Assembly (NCBI RefSeq): GCF_000350225.1
Contig: NW_005179057.1
Location: forward strand, 526,135 to 590,134
DNA: 64,000 bases
Direction of reading: 5' to 3'
Origin: Chondrus crispus
Lineage: Eukaryota > Rhodophyta > Florideophyceae > Gigartinales > Gigartinaceae
The notes beneath the pieces were generated by a model. It had not been told where the DNA came from and ran no database searches. It saw only the letters and a program-made list of their open reading frames with translations. Position numbers and translations under genes: made by a program. Positions 63,672-64,000 of this stretch are shown here, piece after piece (the first letter of the stretch is position 1; each line of letters opens with the position of its first letter).

Positions 63672-64000
63672 ATGTCCCGCAGCAGCAGCGCCCCACCGCC
63701 ACGCGCTCGCGTCGCGGCACCCGCCCGCCGACGGCGCCTAGCAACGGAACCACACTCCCCCTCTATCCTTCCACGTTCCATCGCGTGGAAAACGCTCTCG
63801 ATCTTCGCACACCAACGACGCGGTGCACCAGCCCATCGCCCGGCCGGCTGTACCACGGCCGCTGTCGTGCCCGACGCCCCGCGCAATCCCCGTCCGCCGC
63901 GAGCTCGTGCCCCATGCGCGCCCGCGCCGACACCCCCGCGCTCATCGACGACGAGGTCGTCGCGGACGCGCCCGCGGACACGGCCAGCGGGGACGCCCGC
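63672..64000 (+). CDS. GC-rich 5' end of a gene running off the window
   Basis: Composition jumps to high GC, as in the HGH1-like remnant. Two plus-strand readings are open to the window edge: from ATG 63672 (MSRSSSAPPPRARVAAPARR, basic and low complexity) and from ATG 63913 (MRARADTPALIDDEVVADAP, more protein-like). The second is the better start candidate. Too short to identify. Confidence 0.3.
   Translation, partial: MSRSSSAPPPRARVAAPARRRRLATEPHSPSILPRSIAWKTLSIFAHQRRGAPAHRPAGCTTAAVVPDAPRNPRPPRARAPCAPAPTPPRSSTTRSSRTRPRTRPAGTP

Noticed and set aside
1-64000. tRNA or rRNA genes
   Set aside because: I saw no convincing cloverleaf with A and B boxes and no rRNA-like stretch. The only tRNA-related matches are the two Copia primer sites.

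Overview
The window is nuclear DNA of a eukaryote with intron-poor genes, a very high load of young transposable elements and mixed base composition (GC-rich islands around the recognisable host genes, moderate GC elsewhere). Intronless NB-ARC-WD40 genes, Ty1/Copia elements, PIF/Harbinger and pogo-like elements and the compact layout fit a florideophyte red alga such as Chondrus crispus. This taxon call is an inference; nothing here proves it.

Layout. 1-11 kb: a 1171-aa DDE-like transposase gene, a decayed HGH1-like host gene, a cluster of near-perfect palindromes and an unrecognised 426-aa gene. 11.4-33.2 kb: two copies of a segmental duplication, each carrying an intact NB-ARC-WD40 gene on the minus strand (11947-15450 and 27672-31466). 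The WD40 repeats are 129-bp units that are almost identical except at a few codons, with five units in one gene and seven in the other. The first copy was later split by a young Copia element (15784-23060), which carries an extra antisense ORF; the second copy keeps the empty site. 33.2-35.7 kb: a foldback MITE and intergenic DNA. 35.9-50.3 kb: two paralogous three-helix membrane protein genes. One is whole (35908-37557); the other (43839-50301) is split by a second young Copia element (44601-49438). Between them lie a complete two-gene PIF/Harbinger transposon (39048-43167, TTA target duplication) and a small relative that keeps a scrap of the transposase (37638-38850). 50-57.4 kb: MITEs and an incomplete third Copia-like element. 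57.8-60.2 kb: a decayed pogo-like transposon in a TA site, followed by an array of back-to-back hairpins. 60.4-64 kb: a second homologue of the Harbinger accessory gene, a ClpX C-terminal half abutting it, simple repeats, and the GC-rich start of a gene running off the window.

Most interesting system: the two NB-ARC-WD40 proteins. Their repeat pattern (high internal conservation, variable residues confined to a few WD40 positions, differing repeat number between duplicates) matches what is known for fungal HET-D/HET-E type allorecognition STAND proteins. It suggests a fast-evolving recognition receptor family. Second, both complete Copia elements carry a primer-binding site complementary to the anticodon arm of initiator tRNA-Met, and their gag start codon lies inside that site.

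Start codons given here are ATG positions. Several longer open frames begin at non-ATG codons, which I did not accept for a nuclear genome.
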